This document shows, piece by piece, positions 22,850 through 33,989 of a DNA stretch of 64,000 nucleotides. The notes under the pieces were generated by a model. It had not been told where the DNA came from, made no database searches, and was given only the letters and a program-made list of their open reading frames with translations. The stretch is taken from positions 31,001 through 95,000 of the forward strand of contig JBAHVR010000283.1 in assembly GCA_036898135.1 (NCBI GenBank), in the 5' to 3' direction. Position numbers and translations under genes: made by a program. Within the stretch, counting starts at the first letter, position 1; each line of letters begins with the position of its first letter. Source of the DNA: Oncomelania hupensis (Eukaryota; Mollusca; Gastropoda; Littorinimorpha; Pomatiopsidae).

Positions 22850-23556
22850 GTTCACAACGCTGTAGTGCTGTGTCCATCAGCTAACTGACACATGGATAAT
22901 CTTCTTCAGTGTAGTTTGCTACCACCCCAGTGCACTGAAAATAGCAAACTGATAAAGAGAAACTTTTCATGGTGTATGTGCACAAAGACCAGGAAGTTTA
23001 ATGCCTGTTCAAGCGTGAATAGAGAAATCTTGCATTACGAACTGGCCTAGATATGTAGGCAATGACTGAAGAACACCATTCTTTCTTACTGCACCAAGCG
23101 CTCAGCCAGTGAGTGAAATCCGACACCTGATATTATTGTCGCATCCGGGTTGATAAAGAATTTTGCTTTAGAACACGAAGTGGTCAAACGGTTGATTCCT
23201 TCCTTGAGTAGTTATTTTTAATGCACGAATTCTTTAGAGTAAAATAATTATTTAGGCAACACATTTAAATAGGATATGTTTTATATATTATAACACTAGT
23301 TGATTATTCACATGTTTCTCTTCATAAAAAGAAAGTAACCTATGGTTTGACCCTAAATGGGGCGAGGGTGGGTGTAAGGGTATGCATGTGGGTGGAACAG
23401 AAACCGATGTGCGACATATTTTTTTTATCTCTAATCTGTATCTTTAAAATAGTTTTCTAACGCGATTATTTTACCCTAATCATCTAAAGGTCAGGATGAC
23501 AGTATCTTTCAAATTAGGCAGGTGTGGTGGGGAAGAGTGTTGGATGTGGTGAGGGA
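22850..23556 (-). promoter_or_regulatory. Upstream region of gene A
   Basis: This should hold the 5' UTR and promoter of gene A on the minus strand. I see no convincing TATA box or initiator. A segment at 23340-23445 is directly repeated at 25525-25640 (GGTTTGACCCTAAAT block). Confidence 0.4.
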
Positions 23557-24050
23557 GTGTAGGAACACCCGTCATAAATAGGGTGTACTTTGTGTAGGAA
23601 CACCCGTCATAAATAGGGTGTACTTTGTGTAGGAATACCCATCATAAATAGGGTGTACTTTGTGTAGGAACACCCATCATAAATAGCCTGTACTTTGTGT
23701 AGGAACACCCGTCATAAATAGCCTGTACTTTGTGTAGGAACACCCGTAATAAATAGCCTGTACTTTGTGTAGGAACACCCGTCAGAAATAGCCTGTACTT
23801 TGTGTAGGAACACCCGTCAGAAATAGCGGTTACTTTGTGTAGGAACACCCGTCAGAAATAGCGTGTACTTTGTGTAGGAACACCCGTCAGAAATAGCCTG
23901 TACTTTGTGTAGGAACACCCGTCAGAAATAGCGGTTACTTTGTGTAGGAACACCCGTCAGAAATAGCGTGTACTTTGTGTAGGAACACCCGTCAGAAATT
24001 GCGTGTACTTTGTGTAGGAACACCCGTTAGAAATAGCGTGGACTTTGTGC
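23557..24050 (+). repeat. 35-bp minisatellite, ~14 copies
   Basis: Head-to-tail units of GTGTAGGAACACCCGTCAGA plus AATAGCSTGTACTTT, period 35 bp. Variants (CATAAATAGGG, CAGAAATAGCG, CAGAAATAGCC) occur in patterned order. No spacers, so not a CRISPR array. The opposite-strand frame is a repeat artefact. Confidence 0.96.
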
Positions 24051-24095
24051 GTGACAGCAAAGTAGGTCACGTCGGGGTAGAAAATAATCTGAACA

Positions 24096-25131
24096 GGGGT
24101 GGTATTCATGACCGTTGGTTAAGGCTTAACCAATGTTGGTAAAATTAACGACGTTGGTTAAGCTGGAAATTTTAAATTCATGAGGCCTTAGCAGAGTTAA
24201 CGACGGTTGCTAACCATGGTTATTTTAACGGAGGGGGCACCACCCGATAACCAATGGAACACTGGTTAAAAATGGCGGCCATCGTTTGGTGGCAACTTCG
24301 ACAGAGACGAGCTCCGAGGAGAGAGAGAGTATTTCGCGACAGAAGTAATCCACTTGACAAATTTGATGATGTGGAACTGGTATCAAAATTTCGTTTTCGT
24401 CGGCATGATATCATCACGTTAACGAACGCGGTAGACAGACTGAAACTGTGTGATCGGCAAGGCGTTTTGTCACCACTTTTACATGTGTGTCTCACTCTTT
24501 GTTTTTATACCTCTGGCACCTTTAATAATCTGTCATATTAATAAAACGGGTTAATATTATTATTATTAAAATATTGTTGTTGGATTTTGACTGGTGATGT
24601 GTAGGCTTATTGTGTATCTGTATAGTTTATACTCGTAGGGTAATGCAACCCTACGAAATAAAGACAACATTTCAAGTTCCAAACTACCCAGAAACGGCAG
24701 AAATTGACACCTCAGTCTAAAAACAAAATGTAGGCCTAACATTACAAACTACAAAGTGATCAAAAGTGATTTCTCTCCTTTCACCCCAACAAAAAGCTCG
24801 CTCTCCTTGCTCACTATGATATCCAGCATGCTGTCGGTAGGCTTACTAATCACGCCACCATTGCCAGACTTTAATCGTGCGGCTGCACGATTCCGATGGA
24901 TTATAGGCCTATTTTGTTGACGAAAGAAGGAAAACAGCTGCTTGAATTATGCCCCCTTACGGATATTCCCGCACAGCCCAAAAATAGCCTTGGTTAAGTA
25001 ACAATGCGTGGACACTCGCTCATGAATTGCGATCTGCTAAACGATGGTTAACGATACCATTGTTGGTTACAAAACCAATGTTGGTAACGTTAACCATCGC
25101 CTATAATTTAACTGGCCATGAATTCCACCCC
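24096..25131 (+). mobile_element. PIF/Harbinger-type DNA transposon relic
   Basis: About 1.04 kb bounded by inverted ends GGGGTGG(T/A)ATTCATG. Subterminal sequence at both ends is rich in GGTTAA/TTAACC motifs (GTTGGTTAAGG on the left, AACGATGGTTAACG on the right). It contains the start of a HARBI1-like transposase gene, but the catalytic DDE domain and the Myb-like partner gene are missing, so it is an internally deleted, non-autonomous copy. A clean 3-bp target duplication is not apparent at the ends I chose, so the exact termini may be off by a base or two. Confidence 0.8.
24272..24541 (+). pseudogene. HARBI1-like transposase, N-terminal fragment
   Basis: An 89-codon frame starting at the ATG in AAAAATGGCGG, preferred over the upstream in-frame ATG at 24254 for its context. 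It carries the HARBI1 N-terminal pattern: RRERVFRDRSNPLDKFDD, then VSKFRFRRHDIITL and LLHVCLTLCFYTSGTF, where the family has an FRFRR helix and LxxLRFYATGSFQ-type strand. After GTF the family similarity stops and the frame ends. Family proteins are about 350 residues, so roughly three quarters is lost, including all catalytic Asp/Glu residues. Confidence 0.82.
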
Positions 25132-25350
25132 AGGTAAGTTAATTCTCTTCCATCAGGGTAGTTGTCACACGACACCGAATTACGCGAAGCGTATAGGCGG
25201 ATACTGGTTACATTATTCTGACACCAGAGAACCAGTTGATGGTAAATGGAAAACAATTTGGTTACACGTTGGTTATTCCTGGATTCGAACCAGGGACCTT
25301 TCGGTTATTAGCAAGCCGCTCTACCAACTGATCTACCTGGCCCCTCAACT
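25132..25350 (-). mobile_element. tRNA-like SINE fragment
   Basis: The minus strand has an A-box-like AGATCAGTTGGTAGAGCGG (about 25317-25335) and a strong T-arm, CCTGG-TTCGAAT-CCAGG (about 25270-25286), at tRNA spacing. The acceptor arms do not pair and the sequence continues into a body of about 130 bp, so this is a tRNA-derived SINE and not a tRNA gene. It lies directly against the Harbinger end. Confidence 0.6.
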
Positions 25351-25730
25351 TCAATCAAGCAAGGTGTGGAAGATTTGATATGCAAACTACATTGTTTAGG
25401 GTGGTACGAGTGGTGAGCAGAGGCGTATGTTTTTGGGAGTGGGGGGAGGGTGGGATGTGGAATGGCTTATGTGTTTGTGGACAACGGCTTTTCAACGTCA
25501 ATCCTCTCGCAAAGGTTGAAATGTGTGGTTTGACCCTAAATAAAAAGGGGAATGGGGAGTGGGAAGGGAGGGAGTGAGGGTATGCGTGTGTGTGGAAGTG
25601 AAGCCGATGTGTGATATATTTTTATCTGTAAACTAAATCTAACACATAATGTAGGGATATACTTGCTAAAAGGCCCCAGTCCCAAGGCTTTGTTTACTTT
25701 TGGCTAAAACGGGTTTACCCTAAAATTGGC
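25351..25730. other. Spacer; carries a diverged duplicate of 23340-23445
   Basis: The 25525-25640 block (GGTTTGACCCTAAAT ... GCCGATGTG) repeats 23340-23445 in the same orientation, bracketing the 35-bp array, the Harbinger relic and the SINE. Confidence 0.65.
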
Positions 25731-26101
25731 TGTTTTGACATTAGGCAATAATACAGAGGGCTTTCGTTGTTTTGACATTAGGCAATAATACAGCGGGCTT
25801 TCGTTGTTTTGACATTAGGCAATAATACAGCGGGCTTTCGTTGTTTTGACATTAGGCAATAATACAGCGGGCTTTCGTTGTTTTGACATTAGGCAATAAT
25901 ACAGCGGGCTTTCGTTGTTTTGACATTAGACAATAATACAGTGGGCTTTCGTTGTTTTGACATTAGACAATAATACAGCGGGCTTTCGTTGTTTTGACAT
26001 AAGGCAATAATACAGTGGGCTTTCGTTGTTTTGACATTAGGCAATAATACAGCGGGCTTTCTTTGTTTTGACATTAGGCAATAATACAGCGGGCTTTCGT
26101 T
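25731..26101 (+). repeat. 37-bp minisatellite, 10 copies
   Basis: Ten near-identical units of TGTTTTGACATTAGGCAATA plus ATACAGCGGGCTTTCGT, period 37 bp, contiguous and without spacers. Confidence 0.96.
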
Positions 26102-26600
26102 GCTCAAACCAACCTCTACAGTTTAAATTTTCCACTTTAGTTCTGACAAGGAGTTATTTCCCCTGTTATTAACAGTAAATCCGCCTGACCTTTGACCCTA
26201 TTTTTGAACGAACCAGGCGGCTTGAAGTGTGCGTCTTTGGTGTCTGTGTTAGGAAAGGGTATATTTTATCTACCTAAAGCGAAAATCCTTCTGAGACTTT
26301 TTTTTAACGGGTTCTGTCTGTTTTTTAGCTCCAGAGTGGTGTCTAGCCCTTGCTGTTAACAAGCACAAAAACTACGGAATGTATTCATTTAAACAATAAC
26401 TAAACTTTCAAAAGAGTTCTTTTTTTTTATTGTGAGCTATTTTAGTCAGTGGGGCAACACTCACTGTGAATGTTAAAAGGATCTTTTGAGAGGGCGTGAT
26501 CAATGTGAGTCCCTTTAATTAATATAATACCTTTCACTGTAAGTAGGTCTATCTCCTATTCTTAGTGCCGGTGCTGCTGTCCCAGTAGTAGACATATTAT
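26102..26600. other. Spacer, nothing recognised
   Basis: No gene or repeat recognised. Confidence 0.5.
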
Positions 26601-27447
26601 TTCTAATGTGCATAATGTATGCATCCATAACTTAACTTTATATAGGAGGGCTTGTATCTAGTAGTTATGTCTCTATTGAATATCACACAATAATAAAATG
26701 TTAGCACGTGACCCTACGCTTTATAATAATATTCATAATGTATACATCCATAACTTATCTTTATATACGAGAGCTTGTATCTAGTAGTTATGTCTCTATT
26801 GAATATCCCACAATAATGAAATGTTAGCACGTGACCCTACGCTTTATAATAATATTCATAACTTATACATCCATAACTTATCTTTATTTATGAGAGCTTG
26901 TATCTAGTAGTTATGTCTCTATTGAATATCCCACAATAATAAAATGTTAGCACGTGACCCTACGCTTTATAATAATATTCATAATGTATACATCCATAAC
27001 TTATCTTTATATACGACAGCTTGTGTCTAGTAGTTATGTCTCTATTAAATATCCTACAATAATAAAATGTTGGCACGTGACCCTACGCTTTATAATAATA
27101 TTCATAATGTATACATCCATAACTTATCTTTATATACGACAGCTTGTGTCTAGTAGTTATTTCTCTATTAAATATCCTACAATAATGAAATGTTAGCACG
27201 TGACCCTACGCTTTATAATAATATTCATAATTTATACATCCATAACTTATCTTTTTTGTAGTTATGTCTCTATTAAATATCCTACAATAATGAAATGTTA
27301 GCACGTGACCCTACGCTTTATAATAATATTCATAATTTATACATCCATAACTTATCTTTATATACGAGAGCTTGTATCTAGTAGGTATTTCTCTATTGAA
27401 TATCCCACAATAATAAAATGTTAGCACGTGACCCTACGCTTTATAAT
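26601..27447 (+). repeat. 123-bp satellite, ~7 copies
   Basis: The landmark TTAGCACGTGACCCTACGCT occurs at 26701, 26824, 26947, 27070 (one change), 27193, 27298 and 27421, giving a 123-bp period with one unit shortened by 18 bp. Units are over 90 percent alike by eye and contain a CACGTG E-box-type palindrome. Confidence 0.95.
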
Positions 27448-27503
27448 TATAATCATAGCTTGTGAGAGCTCTAGCAGAAGCTAAGATTATAATCATAAAG
27501 CGT
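27436..27503. repeat. Inverted repeat terminating the 123-bp satellite
   Basis: The last satellite unit runs into a fold-back: left arm 27436-27461 (ACGCTTTATAATTATAATCA start) and right arm 27478-27503, about 24 of 26 paired, around a 16-nt loop containing GAGCTC. Confidence 0.88.
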
Positions 27504-27564
27504 AAGGTTAAGGTGTCAGTATTTCTTTTGAGCTGTAAAGTCTTTTTTTTATGTTGCTGCCATT

Positions 27565-27609
<45 letters not shown>

Positions 27610-28600
27610 TTTAAATTTGATGTATAGAACAGTCCGAGTGATCAGAAATTGTAAATAATATAGTATGCGATGTTAGTACATGTACAGAATGTTAGTATGG
27701 AGTGTGAGTGGATTACGCGAGTCGTCGGATCGTTCCTCGGGTTTTATGTATACATTTTAATTGCATTTTTTTCCTTCATAGTTTCTTTTGCAAAGTATTT
27801 TTCAATAGTTTAGGACAATAAAAGTAATGTCTTCTTTCTTATGTCTTGTGTCGAATTAGTCCTAACACAACCTCGCAAGATTTATTGCCACTCTCCGTCA
27901 TGAATAAGACAGTGAAGTATTTGAACTGCAAATGAATTCAGCGAATAAACATAGCCGGGTATGGTTGGTTGACGCCACAGCCTCGAGCCTGCTTCTAAAG
28001 TTTGCTTTGTAGCGTAAGATTATTTGCTTTGCGTGCTCGGTAAACTTCCTGATTCTCTATAGCGTCTTAAGGTACCGAAAAGGACAGCTCCACCATTACA
28101 AAACTCACTCTCCTACAGTCTTTCTGTGTTCTTCCTTGTACCAGTATCGGTAAACATGATGTTTACACTTTGCACTTTTGCAAAGTGCTGTTACTCCTCC
28201 TCCTCCACGTCTCCCCCCCCCCTTTTCTTCCTCATTCATCTTTTTTTCAAATCACATACATTGTCCGATCTATCATTCGATAACGTCATTAATTTCAAGT
28301 TTATGTCGTCTTCGTTGTCTGTTGGGTTGGTAATCAACGTGGTCCGAATACATAATTTCATACAGATGATATAATGCATTTTTTCAGTTGTAAATTAACT
28401 CCAGTTAATATCATTGTTATATAGCTTAATAATATTCTAATAGAAGAAGGGAACCTTGAGTGATATTAGGATGAAGAGGCTCTTCTTTACTTATCGTTAA
28501 TATAATTCCTTGGTCTCTTTCTTCAATCCACTTTGGGTTATATTGTGTTATCTCATTTGTCAGGTATCACTAACATAAAATGACGTAACACAACACGAAA

Positions 28601-28638
<38 letters not shown>

Positions 28639-28798
28639 GTAGGTGATTTGGACTGTGGAAGTGACAAGGAAAACGAAATAACACAGCCTCATTCGCCCAG
28701 CTGTGAATAGGTAGCGGGCTGTTCTAGAACATGTTGAATTGGAAAGAGATGTGGACAGTCTTTATGTTGTCAAGTAATACACGTGGAAGAACAAAGAT
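27504..28798. other. Spacer with microsatellites
   Basis: Contains (GT)n(GA)n at about 27563-27610, a C-run near 28210 and (CTT)n at 28602-28637. No exon recognised. Confidence 0.6.
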
Positions 28799-29240
28799 CT
28801 GGAGGAACATAGACCTAGGGAATATAGACCTAAAGTGATATAGACCTAGGGAAATATAGGCCTAGGAAATATAGATAAAGGGAGTATAGATCTAGAGGAA
28901 TATAGACCTAGAGAATATAGACCTAGGACAATTACATACCAAGGGAAATATAGACCTAGAGAAATATAGACCTAAGGAAATATTAGCCTAGGGGTTCCTA
29001 GATCTAGGGGAATACGGACTAAGGGAAATAGACCTCGGGGGAACATAGACTGAGAGCAATATAGACCTACGGAAATATAGACTTAGGGGAACACACTTCT
29101 AGTAGAATAATAGACCAAGGAAAATATAGACCTTGTGGGAGCCTAGACCTAAATGAACATAGACCATAGACCTAGAGGAACATAGAACTTAGAGAAACAT
29201 AGAACTAAACTTTAAATGACAAAGTCCTGGGGAATATAGA
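28799..29240 (+). repeat. Degenerate AATATAGACCTAGGG minisatellite
   Basis: About 25 imperfect units of 14-17 bp around AATATAGACCTAGGG(A/G). Composition and period are irregular, indicating an old array. Confidence 0.9.
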
Positions 29241-29654
29241 CTTGGAAGAACACTGGGCTGACCCATCAGTACCACAGCGACATGTAATGTGAGCCTGTTA
29301 ACCAAGCGTTTCATAAGCCTATGTTTACTGAGAGTGCTTCAGTCACGTTTCACAATGTTAAGACGATCTCCTATTTCAAATATGCATACCCTACCCATTA
29401 TATACACATGTAGGTCTACACTACTTATGCTACTGCTAGCAAGTTACAACCTATATGTATTATTCCTTCGGATGAGAGTATAAACCGAGGTCTAGTCTGT
29501 GTACACACGCATTCCATCGCACTGACTTTAAAGATCATGACACCCATGTCCTATTCGACACACATATACCCAGCAAACACTAGGTTCCTTGTCCCCCATC
29601 CCCGGTCCCTTCTGACCCATCCCCGGTCCCTTCTTACCCATTCTCGGTGGTCCA
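29241..29654. other. Spacer, nothing recognised
   Basis: No convincing gene. A short CCCATCCCCGGTCCCTTCT duplication lies near 29596-29636. Confidence 0.5.
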
Positions 29655-29850
29655 GGTCTGTGCTCAGTTGTCTGTGCGTCAGACAAAGATTGCAAGTGGG
29701 CGCCTCGGGCGGCTTGTGTTAGATCTTGTATCGACCAGCGCCTTGAGCATCTCGTTAGCTGAAAAAGGGCTAAATAAGAATTATTAAATAAATAAATACA
29801 TAAATAAATAAATAAATAAATAATTTAATTAATTAATTAATTAATATTTT
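29655..29850 (+). mobile_element. SINE 3' fragment with (AAAT)n tail
   Basis: Shares the GGCTTGTGTTAGATC and CCAGCGCCTTGAGCA blocks and the CTGAAAAAG...CTAAATAA end with the SINE at 43836-44225, and finishes in AAAT repeats. Confidence 0.75.
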
Positions 29851-30019
29851 ACAGTGTACATGTTTCAAGAAAATGCTGTCAGCTTTAATGTTCATTTGTA
29901 CAGGTTGCACGTGTGTGCAAAACTTCAACATGCTAGAAATCCGTATTTTAATCTTGTTCTTTTGCCTGCAGTAGAACACTGGCTTCTGACGCTTTATACA
30001 AACATATTGGAAAGAACAC

Positions 30020-30535
30020 GGTGATACCTTTTTTTCTTGAACACTCTTCCAGGACAAAACTCCTCATTTGTGTGAGAGTTCTGTTGGATCAGCTTGGAAA
30101 TATTTGGCGCTTTCTGCCAAATGGTCACTGGGGCTTCCTATGATGTTATTATTTGGCAATGTAGGAATTTTATACGTATGTGTTTGGTTAATAGTTTATA
30201 ATGATGTTTGTATTTATTTTGTTTTTGTAAACGGGGGTTCGATAAATTAGAGTATAGCCTCAGCGTCCCCTGAGTGGGATGTCTTTATTGTAAAGTGACT
30301 GGCTGGTGGATTGCCTTCAGTGTTACCACTAGGGTTGTTTCGGCAGATTTTGTATGCGGATTAGGGGTGAGTCCTCTTTCAGCGAAGTTGCGGTCTTGAT
30401 TTTGTGGTCTTGATTCGGCTCTTTGCAGTCCGCTGGACCCTGTAAGCAATGAATAACTTGTCTTGGATTAGATTAACGTCCCCGGACACAATAGCGTATA
30501 GGGGACTACGAATAAATAACTAACTAACTCACACA
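30020..30535 (+). repeat. Dispersed family R1, one copy
   Basis: Single R1 unit with all landmarks from TTTTTTTCTTGAACACTCTT to CCGCTGGACCCTGTAAGC, followed by a TAACTAAC tail interrupted by a short block (GATTAACGTCCCCGGACAC) that also occurs near 18385. Confidence 0.8.
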
Positions 30536-30614
30536 GTGATAAATCCTAAACTAATCGAAACTTTTAATATAGGCAAGTAAGATTCACTATTTTATTCTTG
30601 CATGCATGTGAGAA

Positions 30615-30770
30615 GGGGGAGACAGAACATGAGATGGGAGGACAACACTCGAGATTGGACTGGTTTGACACTGAACTAAGCCATGAGGGTTGTTAAGAAC
30701 AGAGAAGATGGAATACGCTGGTTAAACGATCATCTGTGGTGCCCAACGACCTTTAATAGGATAGGATAAT
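30615..30770 (+). mobile_element. RTE-like LINE, short 3' fragment
   Basis: Degraded plus-strand match to the last 140 bases of the RTE-like family (GGGAGGACAACACTCGAGA, GGTTAAACGATCATCTGTGG) ending in ATAGGATAGGATAAT. Confidence 0.78.
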
Positions 30771-31264
30771 ATGTGAGTAGCGCTGTGAATGTCTCTTCAT
30801 TGTGGATAACATCATACCTCGTTAGCTGCAGTGCATGGTCGGTCTGTTGATGCATTCAATACAATACAAGATTATTGCTTTAGGTCCAGCGGACTCTTCC
30901 GAGCCAAATCAGGACCAGTTGATGCATTCAACTTCCTGGTCTTCTGTACATACACCTTCGTAACCTGTAACCCGTACAGGTTTGCTCGTGGGGACTGCAT
31001 AGGAGTGTAGGAACATGTCTGTCAATTCTGTGTGTAATTCGTATGTATGTAGGGGGTGTGCGCATGCGTGGGGTGTCGCAGGTTATCTGCAGTGTCACGC
31101 CAGATAAAGTCTCTTTTCTAATTGCAATATCCAACAAATAGTCAATTTGTGATTGTATTTCGTGCATAAGGGTTTATAGAAGCAAATTATATCACTTATA
31201 TAAATATATAACACCCGATACCTTGTTATCGGCGGACATCAATCCGTGCTCGCAGTGAGTGTTG
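30771..31264. other. Spacer with R1 3' fragment
   Basis: An inverted R1 3' end (GCTTTAGGTCCAGCGGACTC) is at about 30868-30925. The rest is unrecognised. Confidence 0.6.
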
Positions 31265-33000
31265 TTCTTCATTACCAACATGGCGGATAGTAACTTCGCA
31301 CAGTACCTTGTAAGATAGACTCTTATCAAGTCTCATCGCTTCTCTTCGCAGCCTCACAGGGACTCAACTAAAAACTCATCTAAATCCTAGCTCCCAGGGC
31401 TAAACACTGAAACACAATAAAGGCAACCTCTTGAGGCTTGGCGCTTGACTTGTAGCTCCGGCCTGTGTGATAATGGAACCATTAGGCCTATAACACTACC
31501 CAAAAAGTGCCCTGGTCTCGTGGCACGAACACCTTTTGTGAACCACCGGATCTTTGTTAGCATGGGCCCCCAAAAGATACAATTCCCATGTGGAGAATGT
31601 AGCAAGGCAGTCAGAATAAATCAGAAAGGTATTGCTTGTGATGATTGCGAGACATGGTATCACACAAAGTGCATTAACATGCGTGACAGTGTTTATCAGA
31701 GAAACACTACAGCAACCCCCTGGTCTTGCTTTTACTGCGGCATTCCAAACTTCTCTAGCTCGCTCTTCAAGTCAGTTTCAGCTGAGTCTGTACTGAATGC
31801 GTTAGGACCTGAGGACACACAGCCTTCTCAAATTAGTCACCCATCACTTGAGGATATGTCCAGAGCTTCGTCCACTTCTGCTCGTTCTGTCGGACGGCCC
31901 ACTTCGCCAGTCTCCCAACAAGATAGCATTGGATCCCATGGGACATTTCCACTCACTTCAACACCAAACCGTACTGATCATAATGCCGATGAACTAGCCT
32001 TTAGCTTCTCACCTGACACATCAAGCCAGGCCTCGTTCACTCCCAAACCGTTGAAATCCACATCACTTCGCTCCCTGGTGATAAATTTCCAGAGCCTGAG
32101 ACCAAAGAAAGCAGAGTTTCAGACCCTCCTAAGCACGACAGAACCAGACATTACCATAGGAACTGAAACCTGGCTCAAACCTGACATCCTCACAGCTGAA
32201 CTCTTTCCTGCTACGTATAATGTATACATGAATGACAGAAGCGATGGATATGGTGGCACCCTGTTAGCAGTAAACTCCTCATTGATCTCCCATGAGCTGA
32301 ATGTCACCGGAGGAGCTGATGCTGTCGACCACCAGTCTCAGTGCTTCAAGAGCCTCGCCCGTCCTCTACTGGAGTACGCAGCGGTCGTGTGGGATCCCCA
32401 TCAACAACACCTAGTCTCCACACTGGAGATGGTCCAACGACGAGCAGCCCGTCGTATCCTACATGACTTCAGCAGGACCAGCAGTGCAACATCCATGTTG
32501 GAAAAGCTGAACCTGGAACCCTTGCAACAGCGGAGACAGGTCGACAAGGTTACCATAATGTACCGTATCATGCACGGCCTTGTCGACGTTTGCCAACTGG
32601 GACTTGTGCGTGGAGCCCACAGGAGCACTAAGGGTCACAACATGAAACTCCTTGTCCCCCACACTAGAACAGATGTGTACAAGCACTCCTTCTTCCCGTC
32701 AGCTACAAGGTTATGGAACTCTCTGAGCGCTGAATCAGCATCAGCCTCGTCTGTCGCATCTTTCAGAGCATCGCTGACAGACTGGAGCATAAACATCTTG
32801 TAATGAATACCTCCTACGACTACGTGTACATATGTCTTAACACAATTTTAACCCAGTCAGACTACCTCACTGCCTCATCCTCAAATAGTACTTTTGCCTG
32901 ATTTTAAATCTGTGAACACCCTTCGCTGTGCACACCAAAGTTGTGGAGTCATTTCCTCGAAAACGGGGTATCTACAGTACTACGAAGAAGAAGAAGTATG
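31265..33000 (+). mobile_element. Internally deleted jockey/CR1-like LINE
   Basis: Likely element span around the open frame below. Upstream lies sequence of 5' UTR character, and downstream a 3' region ends in GAAGAAGAAGAAG near 32985-32996. Compared with a complete element it lacks most of the endonuclease and all of the RT palm. Exact termini are uncertain. Confidence 0.75.
31562..32803 (+). CDS. LINE fusion frame: PHD finger + endonuclease N-terminus + RT C-terminus
   Basis: The open frame spans 31445-32803; the ATG at 31562 is favoured because it sits just ahead of the first domain. Next comes a PHD-type zinc finger (CGECSKAVRINQKG, CDDCETWYHTKC, then PWSCFYCG) giving a C4-H-C3 pattern. 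A Ser/Thr-rich linker follows, then the start of an APE-type endonuclease (INFQSLRPKKAEFQTLL, GTETWLKPD). Around residue 245 of this frame it passes directly into LARPLLEYAAVVWDPHQQHL and the LINE C-terminus (VQRRAARRILHD; SATRLWNSLSAESASASS). About 600-700 residues of endonuclease and RT are missing, yet the frame stays open for about 414 codons. PHD fingers ahead of EN are known in some CR1/jockey-like ORFs. It cannot retrotranspose by itself. Whether it is expressed is unknown. Confidence 0.82.
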   Translation: MGPQKIQFPCGECSKAVRINQKGIACDDCETWYHTKCINMRDSVYQRNTTATPWSCFYCGIPNFSSSLFKSVSAESVLNALGPEDTQPSQISHPSLEDMSRASSTSARSVGRPTSPVSQQDSIGSHGTFPLTSTPNRTDHNADELAFSFSPDTSSQASFTPKPLKSTSLRSLVINFQSLRPKKAEFQTLLSTTEPDITIGTETWLKPDILTAELFPATYNVYMNDRSDGYGGTLLAVNSSLISHELNVTGGADAVDHQSQCFKSLARPLLEYAAVVWDPHQQHLVSTLEMVQRRAARRILHDFSRTSSATSMLEKLNLEPLQQRRQVDKVTIMYRIMHGLVDVCQLGLVRGAHRSTKGHNMKLLVPHTRTDVYKHSFFPSATRLWNSLSAESASASSVASFRASLTDWSINIL

Positions 33001-33951
33001 GCCACTTTACTTTAAACAGGTAGATGGATAGATAGATAATCAGTGTTTACAGGGTCCAGCAAACTGCCAACAGCCGAATCAAAACCACATAAAATAAAGT
33101 AAAATCAGACTAAACTGTTAACATTTAAATATGATAAAAAATGTCGCTAAAATCAGTCTTACCAATAAAATCCAACCAGCAATACCAAACAAGACGATAT
33201 GATTTAAATGTCATAAAACAAACCAACATCATGTAAAAATTGAAACATGTGTTGTCTATTGCATACTTTTAAAATGTCTTTGAAAGGTATTGAACCAAAT
33301 TATCTTTCTCTTTCATCAATCAGATCAGCACATTCAGACATAAAATGGCGAACGGAAAATGATTGGTCAAATGCAATTCACCATGGTGGTTCTTCTCCTT
33401 TTAAAAGGAAACTATGGGTGACAAGTATGCCTAATATGAAGGCAAGCTAAAACTGTTTCTTCTTTGCGAGTGGATGCAAAGTTAGGCAAAGAAGCAGACA
33501 AATGTGGAAGAATTTGAAATAATGTGTTATTGATTTGAATTTGTTGGTACAAAACACTGTTAAAAGCAGAAATTCATTGTCTGGTGTAAACAGGAACTTT
33601 TCCACAGGAGAACCCTCAGTAAGACAACAGCCATTCAAAGTGCCTCCCCCCATCTCCTCCATTCTCCTCCTCACTGCCTCCTTTATTCGAACCTCTGTTC
33701 TCTCATGTACGATTTCGCTGTGCTCGCTCTAGAACCCAGTGTTCCCGATCTACTTTCATCCCTACAGCAATCAACCGTCTAAATGAACACTCGACCAAAT
33801 GTCATGGCTAGTGCCTTGTCTTGCTGCAGAGTCTCCAGATACCTTGCTGCTCTAAATGACCAGCTCTATGATTTACATTGGTATTGGAATACATGCTACA
33901 CACTACAGCGCATGCGCTGTTAGTGAATGTGAGCGTGAACGAGAGCTCGCT

Positions 33952-33952
<1 letters not shown>
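33001..33952. other. Spacer with small repeat fragments
   Basis: An inverted R1 3' fragment is at about 33045-33095. A possible LINE C-terminal scrap (CSRSTFIPTAINRLNEH) is at about 33730-33790. The frame at 33247-33450 is unrecognised and probably chance. Confidence 0.55.

Positions 33953-33989
<37 letters not shown>

Noticed and set aside
25265..25345. A tRNA gene
   Set aside because: The T-arm pairs perfectly but the acceptor arms do not, and downstream sequence fits a SINE.
23557..26101. CRISPR-like regular repeats
   Set aside because: The 35-bp and 37-bp arrays are contiguous with no unique spacers, and the context is animal DNA.
25889..26107. Repetitive protein (KTTKAHCIIA-type) on the minus strand
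   Set aside because: Arises from a 37-bp DNA repeat cycling through three frames; no start context or family.
27600..27880. Another LTR (AATAAA followed by ...CCTAACACA)
   Set aside because: No matching TG end, no target duplication and no second copy in the window.
33247..33450. Small gene of 67 codons
   Set aside because: No domain, no splice or promoter support, and composition like surrounding noncoding DNA.
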